Source: Flavobacteriales bacterium (GTDB lineage Bacteria; Bacteroidota; Bacteroidia; Flavobacteriales_D; Sanyastnellaceae). From it: a stretch of DNA of 64,000 nucleotides. Numbering within the stretch: the stretch's first letter is position 1; each line of letters opens with the position of its first letter. Positions 34,482 to 42,831 of the stretch are shown here, piece by piece. The DNA lies in contig JAGYJM010000002.1 of the NCBI GenBank assembly GCA_018402085.1, positions 682,001-746,000 on the forward strand. The letters run 5' to 3'. A program made the translations under genes and the position numbers. The notes beneath the pieces were generated by a model, which saw only the letters and a list, made by a program, of their open reading frames with translations, was not told where the DNA came from and did not search any database.

Positions 34482-34907
34482 ATGTTCGATATACTAGAAG
34501 ATTACGCTATTCAAGACCATTTTTTCGTGAATCCGGATTCCGATCTTTCTGCGGTCTGCAATGCACCAAGAAACGCCGTTGGAGTTTATCTTGTCTACTC
34601 ACTGCACCATGGAGAGGTCGAGTTGGTTTACATTGGCTCTTCAGGCAAAGTATTGCAAGATGGCTCTGTCAGATATCGGGTAGGAGGGCTTTACGACCGT
34701 ATAGTAAATGGCAAGCAATTTGGTGAAGCACGCCGTCGAAGCTGGAAGAAGCGTATGGTTACGGAGGAAATCGACGCACTGGATGTGTACTGGTATCATA
34801 CGATGGACAACGAGGTTCAGGATATACCAAGCTACGTAGAGAGTTACCTTTTGCAGGCACATTACTCGTTGTACAGAAGGTTGCCGCGCTGGAACAAAGA
34901 GGCATGA
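34482..34907 (+). CDS. GIY-YIG domain protein (putative nuclease)
   Basis: 141 residues. GIY-YIG signature: NAVGVYLVYSLHHGEVELVYIGSSGK (GVY...YIG), then an Arg-bearing helix VRYRVGGLYDRIVNG, SWKKRM, DVYWYHTM and the metal-binding Glu in VESYLLQAHYSLYRRLPRWN with a terminal Asn. All five family motifs are present, so it is probably an active DNA endonuclease or a DNA-binding derivative. The gene is isolated, without a recognisable promoter box, and lies between octamer repeats on the left and four long tandem repeats on the right. Function unknown; a stand-alone selfish or accessory nuclease is possible. Confidence 0.7.
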   Translation: MFDILEDYAIQDHFFVNPDSDLSAVCNAPRNAVGVYLVYSLHHGEVELVYIGSSGKVLQDGSVRYRVGGLYDRIVNGKQFGEARRRSWKKRMVTEEIDALDVYWYHTMDNEVQDIPSYVESYLLQAHYSLYRRLPRWNKEA

Positions 34908-35007
34908 GGGCGGTTTCGCAAATCGTCGATGCCTCAATGCGTCCATCGTTATCCGGTATCCTGTGTAAGCCTGTAAGCCAGTTCGTTGAAATTCGATGAG
35001 TCCATCC

Positions 35008-35910
35008 GTCAACGGACGCCTGGAAGGCGCCCCTATCTGCTGTTCCCACACATTCTATCGCGCCGCAATGATGCGGCGGCATCTAGCGCTTCCCGATAAA
35101 TCGCGACAAGTCTAGCGCTGAATAACACGTCTTGCTACCTACCTACCTCGCTTCCTCGCTTCCTCCCGGTTTCCCGAAAAGTCGATAGGTCCATAAGTCC
35201 GTAAGCCGATAGGTCGATACGTCAACGGACGCCTGGAAGGCGCCCCTATCTGCTGTTCCCACACATTCTATCGCGCCGCAATGATGCGGCGGCATCTAGC
35301 GCTTCCCGATAAATCGCGACAAGTCTAGCGCTGAATAACACGTCTTGCTACCTACCTACCTCGCTTCCTCGCTTCCTCCCGGTTTCCCGAAAAAGTCGAT
35401 AGGTCCATAAGTCCGTAAGCCGATAGGTCGATACGTCAACGGACGCCTGGAAGGCGCCCCTATCTGCTGTTCCCACACATTCTATCGCGCCGCAATGATG
35501 CGGCGGCATCTAGCGCTTCCCGATAAATCGCGACAAGTCTAGCGCTGAATAACACGTCTTGCTACCTACCTACCTACCTCGCTTACTCCCCGTATCCCGG
35601 TTTCCCAGTTTCCCTACCTCGCTATCTCCCTACCTCCCAGTTTCCCGAAAAAGTCGATAGGTCCATAAGTCCGTAAGTCGATAGGTCGATACGTCAACGG
35701 ACGCCTGGAAGGCGCCCCTATCTGCTGTTCCCACACATTCTATCGCGCCGCAATGATGCGGCGGCATCTAGCGCTTCCCGATAAATCGCGACAAGTCTAG
35801 CGCTGAATAACACGTCTTGCTACCTACCTACCTACCTACCTACCTCGCTTACTCCCCGTATCCCGGTTTCCCAGTTTCCCTACCTCGCTATCTCCCTACC
35901 TCCCAGTTTC
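35008..35910. repeat. Four long tandem repeats (213-258 bp units)
   Basis: Near-identical units begin with GTCAACGGACGCCTGGAAGG at 35008, 35221, 35435 and 35693, i.e. periods 213, 214 and 258 bp. Each contains small stems (GACGCC..GGCGCC, GCCGC..GCGGC around an ATGATG core, CTAGCGC...GCGCTAG-like pairs), a CTAC tetranucleotide run whose length varies between copies, GGTTTCCCGAAAA and the octamer ladder GATAGGTCCATAAGTC. Units three and four carry an extra 44-bp TTTCCCTACCTCGC-type segment. No ORF with coding character exists on either strand from 34908 to 35971. Confidence 0.9.
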
Positions 35911-35971
35911 CCGAATCGTCCATAAGTCCATAAGTCGATAGGTCGATGAGTCGATGAGTCCATTGGTCTCC

Positions 35972-37975
35972 CTACCGTATCCCCCGAATAATGTAATCGT
36001 AGATCGGATTATTGGCCTCAGTGTTCGGCTGGGCGAAGGCTTCGGTGATCCATTGGGGTTTTTTCAGGATACCGCGCTCCATCATCTCCAGTATAGTGCC
36101 ATACCATTCAAGAGAGGTCTTGCCGATGAGCAGAGGAGTGAGGTCGTTGCCATCGTCCCAGAAGCGGAACAATTCGCGCAAGCCCCTGAGGTAGAGATGG
36201 TCTTTGGTAAACCCTCCGCCGCGGAAAATCCGGACCGTCAGGTAATAGGCTTCATCTACATCCATTTCCAATTCGTTGACCATATGTCGGTATACATGAA
36301 TGAAATCAGCCCCTTTGACCATCATATCGGTGGCAATGACGCGGGCACCGAGTTGCTTGAGTCGGTTCAGGGTGATATTGCCGCTGAGGTATTCAGCCAG
36401 CACGGCTAATCCTTCTTGTGTCATGGTGCTCACCGGAAGACCCAGGTTGAAAACCTTCAATGGCTGTTTATTGCTGTTCATGGTCGTGACCATGTGCACC
36501 CCGATCTCGTGATGAACCAGAAAGCGCAGTTCTTTCGGGCGAAAGGTCGCTCCCTTTTTAAGCAGCACTTTTTTCTCTGCGTTCACGACCATGGCCGAAG
36601 CAGCCAAGCTGCGTGTGATTTCGATTTTACCTTTGAAGCCATAGCGCTCAAAGCTCTCTTTAAAGAGACGTATAGCATCGTCAGTACCAAGCGTAGGCTC
36701 AGCGATGGTCTCTTCTACTTGAGGCAGGTGTAGCAAGAACCGGGCATTTCGAAGGTCTTGTTCGCCGGGTTCGCCAAAATAGCGCAGTGAATTGTACAGG
36801 AAGCGACTTGTGCCAAGCGAGCCGAGCATATCAATTTTGTCGCTGTAGGCGTTGATTACAGCTTCGTACAAACGCTGTATATGGATATCACTGATCTTCT
36901 CAACCTCCATGCGGTGCAGCTTGCGCTTGAGCTGAAAAGGGTCGAAACGAATGGGTTTGTACTCAAATTCCGGATTGATCGTACAGCGCGAAGCGAAAAA
37001 GCGCTTTTTTTCACCTTCAATATTGATGGGGTTGATCGCACTTAACAATTCAAAGCCCCTGAGCGTTTCGTAAAGTTGGCTGTCAACCTCAAGAATCGCC
37101 TCCTGCAAGTCTTTCGACAGCAAGCGGGCCTTCTTTTTGTGCTCCCAGTTGGTGTACTCTTTCGAGAAGGCGTGAGCGTGATTGAGCACGGCCTTCTTAA
37201 GCTTCATCTTAACCGCCCGGATCACCGAAGGGTAGGGCTCACCGGTTTCTTCGTTGCAATATACCTTGGCGATCTCTGTTGCGAGCACCAGTGTATTCTT
37301 GAAGTTTTCAGTGATGAAGGATAGGTTGAAACCACGCCCAAAGAATACATCATTGACCGCAACGGTGTTTGGGATGCCGTGATCCAATTCGATGCGCTTG
37401 AGTTCTTCGAGCCAGTCTTGAACGCCCTCTCCAAACACATCCATATTCACATTCTCAGCACCGATGTTCCACGTTGGTACTTCGCGCTCCCATCGACGCC
37501 AGTTGTAAGAGTGGAGGTCATAGACTACACAGGCATCGAAGAGTTCTTCGAGTTTCGCAATCAGGGCATGTGTCACCTTGTAGTAGAGCCGGTGTTTCTT
37601 CAGGCTGCGGTCTTTCTCCGCTTTGGTGAGTGGCTTTTTCCACACCTTCTTGCCCCAGGCTTCTTCGAAGATGCAGCTTGCGGGCGGACGATTCAGGTCA
37701 TACTCAAACCTGCTGTCAAGCCCGACCAGCTTAATAGGCATAGATGATATGAACGCCCCGGTGTACGGGTCTTCTTCATACCAGCGATCGAAGTCTGACA
37801 AGCGTGCTTTGAGTTTCAGCTCATCGCGAAAACGATGTCCGTCGTGAATCGCAGTGCATACGTAAGGTACATACTCATTTATAGAAATGCGGAAACCTGC
37901 ATCGCTGGCTTCCGCTTCAAATGTGACCCCCTGCTGTATTCGCCGGATGATCTCTTCGCATGTGAGTTTACGCAT
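35972..37975 (-). CDS. N-formylglutamate amidohydrolase-like / QEGLA (DUF1704) metalloprotease fusion
   Basis: 667 residues with two enzymatic halves. Residues 1 to about 290 resemble N-formylglutamate amidohydrolases (YVPYVCTAIHDGHRFRDE, YEEDPYTGAFISSM, LDSRFEYDLNRPP, CVVYDLHSYNWRRWER). Residues 330 to 650 are the DUF1704/QEGLA domain: ELRFLVHHEIGVHMVTTMN with an HExxxH zinc site, TMTQEGLAVLAEYLSGN, and IFRGGGFTKDHLYLRG. The DUF1704 fold is shared with the MATCAP tubulin carboxypeptidases, so removal of a C-terminal residue from a peptide is a reasonable guess. Start overlaps the end of the ATP-grasp gene by 8 bp: one operon. Substrate unknown; the database name flavohemoglobin expression-modulating has little meaning here. 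Confidence 0.9.
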   Translation of the reverse strand: MRKLTCEEIIRRIQQGVTFEAEASDAGFRISINEYVPYVCTAIHDGHRFRDELKLKARLSDFDRWYEEDPYTGAFISSMPIKLVGLDSRFEYDLNRPPASCIFEEAWGKKVWKKPLTKAEKDRSLKKHRLYYKVTHALIAKLEELFDACVVYDLHSYNWRRWEREVPTWNIGAENVNMDVFGEGVQDWLEELKRIELDHGIPNTVAVNDVFFGRGFNLSFITENFKNTLVLATEIAKVYCNEETGEPYPSVIRAVKMKLKKAVLNHAHAFSKEYTNWEHKKKARLLSKDLQEAILEVDSQLYETLRGFELLSAINPINIEGEKKRFFASRCTINPEFEYKPIRFDPFQLKRKLHRMEVEKISDIHIQRLYEAVINAYSDKIDMLGSLGTSRFLYNSLRYFGEPGEQDLRNARFLLHLPQVEETIAEPTLGTDDAIRLFKESFERYGFKGKIEITRSLAASAMVVNAEKKVLLKKGATFRPKELRFLVHHEIGVHMVTTMNSNKQPLKVFNLGLPVSTMTQEGLAVLAEYLSGNITLNRLKQLGARVIATDMMVKGADFIHVYRHMVNELEMDVDEAYYLTVRIFRGGGFTKDHLYLRGLRELFRFWDDGNDLTPLLIGKTSLEWYGTILEMMERGILKKPQWITEAFAQPNTEANNPIYDYIIRGIR

Positions 37976-38999
37976 CCTCTACGGTTTTTCGCAGTTCGCT
38001 GCGTCGCATCGTAGCTGATTGACGCAGCTTGACCTGGTTGTCACAATAGTCAATGATTTTTTCCTGAAGCTTAACTTTGTTCAGTCGGTTGATACGCACA
38101 ATACCCCCTGGACTCAACACATTCACTTCTATCAGCTTCTCACCGATCAGGTCAAGTCCGACGAAGAAGAGTCCATCACGCACCAGTTTTGGCCCGATGA
38201 TATTGCACAAACGTCGCTCTGCTTTGGTCAGCACGTGTTTTTGAGCGGTACCCCCTGTAGAAATGTTTGAGCGGGCATCGCCTTCAGCAGGTACACGTCG
38301 CATGGCACCAATTGGCTCACCATGCAGCATCAGCACCCGTACGTCACCATTTTCTGCCCCCTCAACGTAATCTTGCAGGATGACGTAGTTGCTTTCACCG
38401 TCTTTGCCCGTGATGTAGAAATCGAGCAATGAGTTCACGTTTGAACGTGCTGACTTCTCAAGAACAATCACCCCGCTGCCCCCATATCCGTTGAGCGGCT
38501 TCATGATCATTTTCTTCGATTCGCTGTCTTTGATGACGGCCTTCAGGTATTCTTTGTTCTTCGAAACGTGCGTTGCCGGAATGATCTCATTTTTAGGATC
38601 ATACAGCGCCGCAGTGTACAGCTTGTTGTTTGCTTCTCGAAGCCCTTCAACATCGTTGATGATGAACAGATCGTTTTTAAGCGGATCAAGAAAGTTCAGT
38701 ACGAACGGGTCAAGTGGCGGATTTGCACGCATGAAAACCACGTCAAATCCAGCCAGGGGCAACATCTGCTCGCTGAATTTAGCCTGCTTGTGAAAGCTAC
38801 GGGCTGAATTTGAAACTTTGTCATGCTTGCTTAGCATTTTCACAAAAGCCATCGGCAAACAATCGCGAATTGTGAGATTCGAAGGGGTTGTGATCGCTAC
38901 TTTATACCCGCGGCGCGCGGTCTCATGAATCAGCCGCAAAGTGCTGTCGGTATCGGGATCTACGCGCTCCCAGGGATACATGATAAACAGGTAATTCAT
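37968..38999 (-). CDS. ATP-grasp ligase, glutathione synthase (GshB)-like
   Basis: 343 residues from ATG 38999 (MNYLFIMYPWERVDPDTDSTLRLIHE); the track start adds 68 residues spanning the palindrome region. N-terminal pre-ATP-grasp domain, then ATP-grasp motifs: SKKMIMKPLNGYGGSGVIVLEK, YVILQDYVEGAENGDVRVLMLHGEPIGAMRRVPAEGDARSNISTGGT and FFVGLDLIGEKLIEVNVLSPGG, which are very close to GshB. True GshB joins gamma-Glu-Cys and Gly; no gshA lies nearby and the partner is a QEGLA peptidase, so ligation of another amino acid is equally possible. Co-translated with the fusion protein downstream. Confidence 0.88.
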   Translation of the reverse strand: MNYLFIMYPWERVDPDTDSTLRLIHETARRGYKVAITTPSNLTIRDCLPMAFVKMLSKHDKVSNSARSFHKQAKFSEQMLPLAGFDVVFMRANPPLDPFVLNFLDPLKNDLFIINDVEGLREANNKLYTAALYDPKNEIIPATHVSKNKEYLKAVIKDSESKKMIMKPLNGYGGSGVIVLEKSARSNVNSLLDFYITGKDGESNYVILQDYVEGAENGDVRVLMLHGEPIGAMRRVPAEGDARSNISTGGTAQKHVLTKAERRLCNIIGPKLVRDGLFFVGLDLIGEKLIEVNVLSPGGIVRINRLNKVKLQEKIIDYCDNQVKLRQSATMRRSELRKTVEDA

Positions 39000-39055
39000 A
39001 TATTCAATTCTGTGCGCGGAAGATACGGTAAAGTCAATTGGAAATCGATATGTCA

Positions 39056-39110
39056 GCGCACACTGCAGTGTGCGCCGAGAAGTCGAGACTTGAATACACA
39101 CTTCAGTGTG
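39056..39110. promoter_or_regulatory. Palindromes and direct repeat upstream of the ATP-grasp/QEGLA operon
   Basis: A perfect 20-bp palindrome GCGCACACTGCAGTGTGCGC at 39056-39075 and a second stem CACACT-TC-AGTGTG at 39097-39110. Both are part of two direct repeats of about 28 bp (CACTnCAGTGTGCGCCGnGA...GTCGA, starts 39061 and 39099, period 38). They lie 55-110 bp upstream of the ATG at 38999, where an operator would be. Confidence 0.6.
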
Positions 39111-39229
39111 CGCCGTGAAGTCGAAATGCCCACTGATCAGGTTCCCCCTCAGAAGTAGTTTGAGTTGGAGTTGGAGAGTGACCAGATCCCTGAAGTACCC
39201 CAAGTCCTACCACCAACCACCAACCATTC

Positions 39230-39299
39230 CCCCGATCCCCGATCCCCGATCCCCGATCCCCGATCCCCGATCCCCGATCCCCGATCCCCGATCCCCGAT
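39230..39299. repeat. Ten tandem copies of CCCCGAT
   Basis: Uninterrupted heptamer array, GAT recurring every 7 bp from 39234 to 39297. It ends exactly at the stop codon of the outer-membrane protein gene (TAG, 39302-39300 on the minus strand) and so lies in its 3' flank. The plus-strand ORFs across it (DPRSPI repeats) are artefacts. Confidence 0.95.
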
Positions 39300-40046
39300 C
39301 TAAAACACCACATTCACAAACAGTTCAATCCCCCTAAAATCAAAGGTGAGGTCATTCGAAGGCGCAGAGGCACGCAGTTGTGGGGCTGAAAACGATTCAG
39401 CAACAGGCCAGCGATAACGCAGCTCAGGCGTCCATTGCAAAATGAAATTCAGGTGGTCACGAACCGTGATTTTTTGTCCGATCGAAAAATCACCACCGAT
39501 GTAAACGTAATCTACCGTCAGTGATGTCGCTTGAGGTGCCACGAATGGAGAAGGTACATAGGCGTCGATCTCCGGATCGAGGTAGAATGGATTGCTGAGC
39601 TGATCTTCACGGAAACGTTCGAAACCAATGAAACCGTCGAAACCGTAGACCATGGTAAACGTGCGGTTCGGCTTGAAAAACTCCATCCCCATGCGGAAGT
39701 CTGTCCGGAAATGGTCACGCGTAACATAGTTGAAGGTGATGGTCGTATCTGACCATTCGAGCGGTAGGTTCTGCCGTTCATCGCGCACGCGGTCAACGAT
39801 TTCGTACCCCACCTGAAAGCGCCATTTTTTGTTCGGCTGCGTCTGTCGTTTGTACATCACGCCGAAATGTGCGCGTACCGGGTCGCCGTTCATGAGAAAA
39901 AGCACTCCGGGTGTGAGATTCACCCCGATGGCATTGATACGATCGGGCATTTCATACTCCATCGGCTCGTTGTCGTATTGAGCCGAAACCTCAAGGCTGC
40001 TGAGCCAGAGTGATAGAGGTAAAATGAGATAGATGCATGACTTCAC
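39300..40046 (-). CDS. Outer-membrane beta-barrel protein of unknown function
   Basis: 248 residues with signal peptide MKSCIYLILPLSLWLSSLEVSAQ. The mature part shows alternating hydrophobic strands (HFGVMYKRQTQ, WRFQVGYEIVD, TITFNYVTRDHFRTDFRMGMEFF, TFTMVYGFDGFIGFERF, SLTVDYVYIGGDFSIGQ, LNFILQWTPELRYRW) and ends in IELFVNVVF with a terminal Phe, as outer-membrane barrels do. About ten strands would fit. No family recognised. Its stop codon directly abuts the heptamer array. Divergent from hutI. Confidence 0.75.
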   Translation of the reverse strand: MKSCIYLILPLSLWLSSLEVSAQYDNEPMEYEMPDRINAIGVNLTPGVLFLMNGDPVRAHFGVMYKRQTQPNKKWRFQVGYEIVDRVRDERQNLPLEWSDTTITFNYVTRDHFRTDFRMGMEFFKPNRTFTMVYGFDGFIGFERFREDQLSNPFYLDPEIDAYVPSPFVAPQATSLTVDYVYIGGDFSIGQKITVRDHLNFILQWTPELRYRWPVAESFSAPQLRASAPSNDLTFDFRGIELFVNVVF

Positions 40047-40159
40047 ATCGGGAAGGTAATTGTTTTGGATCAGTCGTTAATCATGTTTAACCGACTCCTT
40101 CCGACTGGTCTTCCTGATAAGTCACGATCCTCAACACCTGCTTTCTTTACCTTCGCATC

Positions 40160-41413
40160 ATGAAGTTATTGTTCAAGAATATCAAGGGACTTGTGGGAGC
40201 GTTTGATGCACCTCCCGGGGTGCGTTCAGGCGCAGAAATGGATCAATTACCGGTCATCGAGCATGCCTGGCTGGCGGTTGAAGACGGCATCATCGCCGAT
40301 TTCGGTTCAATGGAAGACTGGCCCGGAATCAGTGACTGGCGTGGCCTTGAGATCGAGGATGCAGATGGCAAGTACATCCTGCCGGGCTGGGTAGATTCGC
40401 ATACCCACCTGGTCTACGCTGCAAGCCGCGAGCAGGAGTTTGAAGATCGGATCAAAGGATTGACGTACCAGGAAATTGCCGCTCGGGGCGGTGGTATTTT
40501 GAATTCTGCGCGCAAGCTGGCAGATGCTTCTGAAGAAGAGCTTTTTGAAAGCGCCCTGAAAAGGGCGGATGCGTTGATTCGCTTCGGTACAACGGCCTTT
40601 GAGATAAAAAGCGGGTACGGACTAACCCTCGAAACGGAGTTGAAAATGTTGCGGGTCGTCAGGCGGCTGAAAGAGGTGCTGCCGGTGCCCGTGCGCGCCA
40701 CTTTTCTTGGGATGCATGCGGTGCCTGAGTCGTACAAGACGAATCCGGATGCTTATGTGAAGCATGTCATCGAAGATATGCTTCCGGCGGTGGCTGATGA
40801 AGGTCTTGCAGATTATGTGGATGCCTTCCTTGAAGACGGGTATTTCAGTGCTGCACAAACCCTCGAGCTGCTAAGGGCAGCAACGGCCTACGGCATGAAG
40901 GGGAAAGTTCATGTGAATCAGTTTACGGCAACGGGTGGCGTGCGCACCTGCGTTGAAGCCGGTGCCTTGTCGGTTGACCACCTTGAAGAACTCATTGACG
41001 ACGACATCGCAGCACTCAAAGGCAGTTCAACAATGCCGGTTGCATTACCGTCATGCTCTTTCTTCCTCGGAATTCCGTATACCCCGGCAAGGCGGATCAT
41101 TGATGCCGGACTCCCACTCGCCCTCGCCAGCGATAACAACCCCGGAAGTACGCCCAGCGGGAATATGAACCTCGTAGTCGCCCTGGCTTGTATCAAAATG
41201 AAGATGACCCCTGCTGAGGCGATCACTGCCGCAACAATCAACGCAGCGCACGCTTTGGAAATCGGGTCACACGCAGGCAGTATTCATCCCGGCGCTCCGG
41301 CGAATATGATCCTCACAGAGAAAATGCCTTCGCTGGCATACCTACCATACGCATTCGGCGAGAACCATATCGAGCGGGTTTACATTAACGGAAAGGTGTA
41401 CGAGGGAGCCTGA
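40160..41413 (+). CDS. hutI: Imidazolonepropionase
   Basis: 417 residues, amidohydrolase superfamily. Hydrolyses 4-imidazolone-5-propanoate to N-formimino-L-glutamate, third step of histidine degradation. Metal and substrate motifs: GWVDSHTHLVYAASREQEFEDR, EIKSGYGLTLETELKMLRV, FLGMHAVP, KVHVNQFTATGG, DHLEELID and LASDNNPGSTPSGNMN. A near-consensus -7 sequence TACCTTCG (40148-40155) lies 4 bases before the ATG. The product is the substrate of the FtcD protein encoded 4 kb downstream; hutH and hutU are not in the window. Confidence 0.96.
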   Translation: MKLLFKNIKGLVGAFDAPPGVRSGAEMDQLPVIEHAWLAVEDGIIADFGSMEDWPGISDWRGLEIEDADGKYILPGWVDSHTHLVYAASREQEFEDRIKGLTYQEIAARGGGILNSARKLADASEEELFESALKRADALIRFGTTAFEIKSGYGLTLETELKMLRVVRRLKEVLPVPVRATFLGMHAVPESYKTNPDAYVKHVIEDMLPAVADEGLADYVDAFLEDGYFSAAQTLELLRAATAYGMKGKVHVNQFTATGGVRTCVEAGALSVDHLEELIDDDIAALKGSSTMPVALPSCSFFLGIPYTPARRIIDAGLPLALASDNNPGSTPSGNMNLVVALACIKMKMTPAEAITAATINAAHALEIGSHAGSIHPGAPANMILTEKMPSLAYLPYAFGENHIERVYINGKVYEGA

Positions 41414-41454
41414 GTGTGAAAAATTTTTCTCATCTTTAAGGGAGAATCCACTCT

Positions 41455-42831
41455 ATGCAAGATGCTGATGTACTGGTAGTTGACGATGACGTTGAATTGG
41501 CGCTGTTGCTTGAAGGCCTGTTGAAGAAACAATCCTGGACCGTTGCGAGAGCCTCTTCGGTCAACGAAGTAAAAGGCTGGCTAAGCCGGCACTCGCCCAG
41601 GCTTGTGTTATGTGACTACCGGCTTCCCGACGGGAGCGGCATTGATATTCTCCACCTCGTTCATGAAAAGGATGAGCACATCCCTGTCATGCTAATGACA
41701 GGTTACTCCGATGTGCGTCTCGCTGTGTCAGCACTGAAACAAGGTGCAGTAGATTTTTTATCAAAACCACTTCAGCCCGAAGAGCTGACCCGAAAGGTAA
41801 CAGGCTTGCTACAACAGCAGAAGAAAAGCAAGCCGAAAAAGTCTGCAGTCAAACCTGGCGCACCTTCAGGAGACAAGCGCTTCATTCACGGTAAGAGTGT
41901 GAAAGCGCTCAGACTGAAAGAACAGATTCGACTGGTGGCACGCTCGCCTTTGTCGGTCTTGATTCAGGGTGAAACGGGAACCGGGAAAGAGTTCGTTGCC
42001 CTCAAAATTCATGAGCAGAGCCGTCGGTCAGCTGGTCCTTTTGTTGCGGTAGATTGTGGCGCACTGCCCGAGAATATGGCCGCTGGTGAACTCTTCGGAT
42101 ATGAAAAGGGAGCATTCACAGGAGCGGTATCATCGCACAAGGGATGCTTCGAACAAGCCGAAGGCGGAACCCTGTTTCTCGATGAACTCGGCAACCTGAG
42201 CTACGACAACCAAATGCGGCTGCTGCGCGTGTTGCAAGAACATTCAGTAAGGCGCCTCGGGGCTACTAAAGAAAGAAAGGTGGATGTGCGCATCCTCTCG
42301 GCCACGAATGAAGACCTTACTGAAGCCATCAGAGAGGGCACTTTCAGGGAAGATATCTTTCACCGATTGAATGAGTTTCCCCTGCGCACCATCGCACTGC
42401 GCGAAAGAATGGAAGACCTGGAAGACTTTGTGCGGTACTTTCTCAAACTCGCGAACCGGCAGCTAGGCAGAAAAGTGAAAGGCATCTCCGACCTTGCAAT
42501 CGCGAAGCTGATAAAATATTCATGGCCGGGTAACTTACGTGAATTACGCAATGTGATTACCCGTAGTGTACTCGCTTGCGAAACTGATCGCCTCGATGCC
42601 GATGACTTGCCCTGGCTACTTGACCACCAAGACGCTCATTCACATGGCGGTGCTTCTTCTCGTAACCGCACACTAAGGCCGCTCAAAGAAAGCGTGGCAG
42701 AGGCAGAAAAGCGAGCAATTCTGGATGCGCTTGAATACACTTCTAATAATCGCACAAGAGCTGCAGCGCTGCTGGCCATTGACCGGAGAACCCTCTACAA
42801 CAAACTAAAAGAGCACCGTATCGATGGCTGA
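41455..42831 (+). CDS. NtrC-family sigma-54-dependent response regulator
   Basis: 458 residues. Receiver domain with phospho-acceptor Asp54 (LVLCDYRLPDGSG) and the acidic pair VVDDD; AAA+ domain with Walker A GETGTGKE, the sigma-54 contact loop EKGAFTGAV (GAFTGA intact), Walker B GTLFLDELGN and the arginine-finger region; C-terminal Fis-type helix-turn-helix (AEAEKRAILDALEYTSNNRTRAAALLAIDRRTLYNKL). It would activate sigma-54 promoters when phosphorylated by the kinase encoded directly downstream (8-bp overlap). A candidate target is dps, see the promoter entry at 43602. Confidence 0.96.
   Translation: MQDADVLVVDDDVELALLLEGLLKKQSWTVARASSVNEVKGWLSRHSPRLVLCDYRLPDGSGIDILHLVHEKDEHIPVMLMTGYSDVRLAVSALKQGAVDFLSKPLQPEELTRKVTGLLQQQKKSKPKKSAVKPGAPSGDKRFIHGKSVKALRLKEQIRLVARSPLSVLIQGETGTGKEFVALKIHEQSRRSAGPFVAVDCGALPENMAAGELFGYEKGAFTGAVSSHKGCFEQAEGGTLFLDELGNLSYDNQMRLLRVLQEHSVRRLGATKERKVDVRILSATNEDLTEAIREGTFREDIFHRLNEFPLRTIALRERMEDLEDFVRYFLKLANRQLGRKVKGISDLAIAKLIKYSWPGNLRELRNVITRSVLACETDRLDADDLPWLLDHQDAHSHGGASSRNRTLRPLKESVAEAEKRAILDALEYTSNNRTRAAALLAIDRRTLYNKLKEHRIDG

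Noticed and set aside
34641-35082. Minus-strand ORFs of 136 and 107 residues around the GIY-YIG gene
   Set aside because: They run antisense to the GIY-YIG gene and into the tandem repeat; composition is not protein-like.
35008-35910. CRISPR-like array
   Set aside because: Units are over 200 bp and nearly identical throughout; there are no 20-40-bp repeats with unique spacers and no cas genes nearby. It is an ordinary long tandem repeat.
39106-39389. Plus-strand ORFs with DPRSPIPDPRSPI repeats
   Set aside because: They arise from the CCCCGAT heptamer read in three frames; no start site and antisense to real genes.
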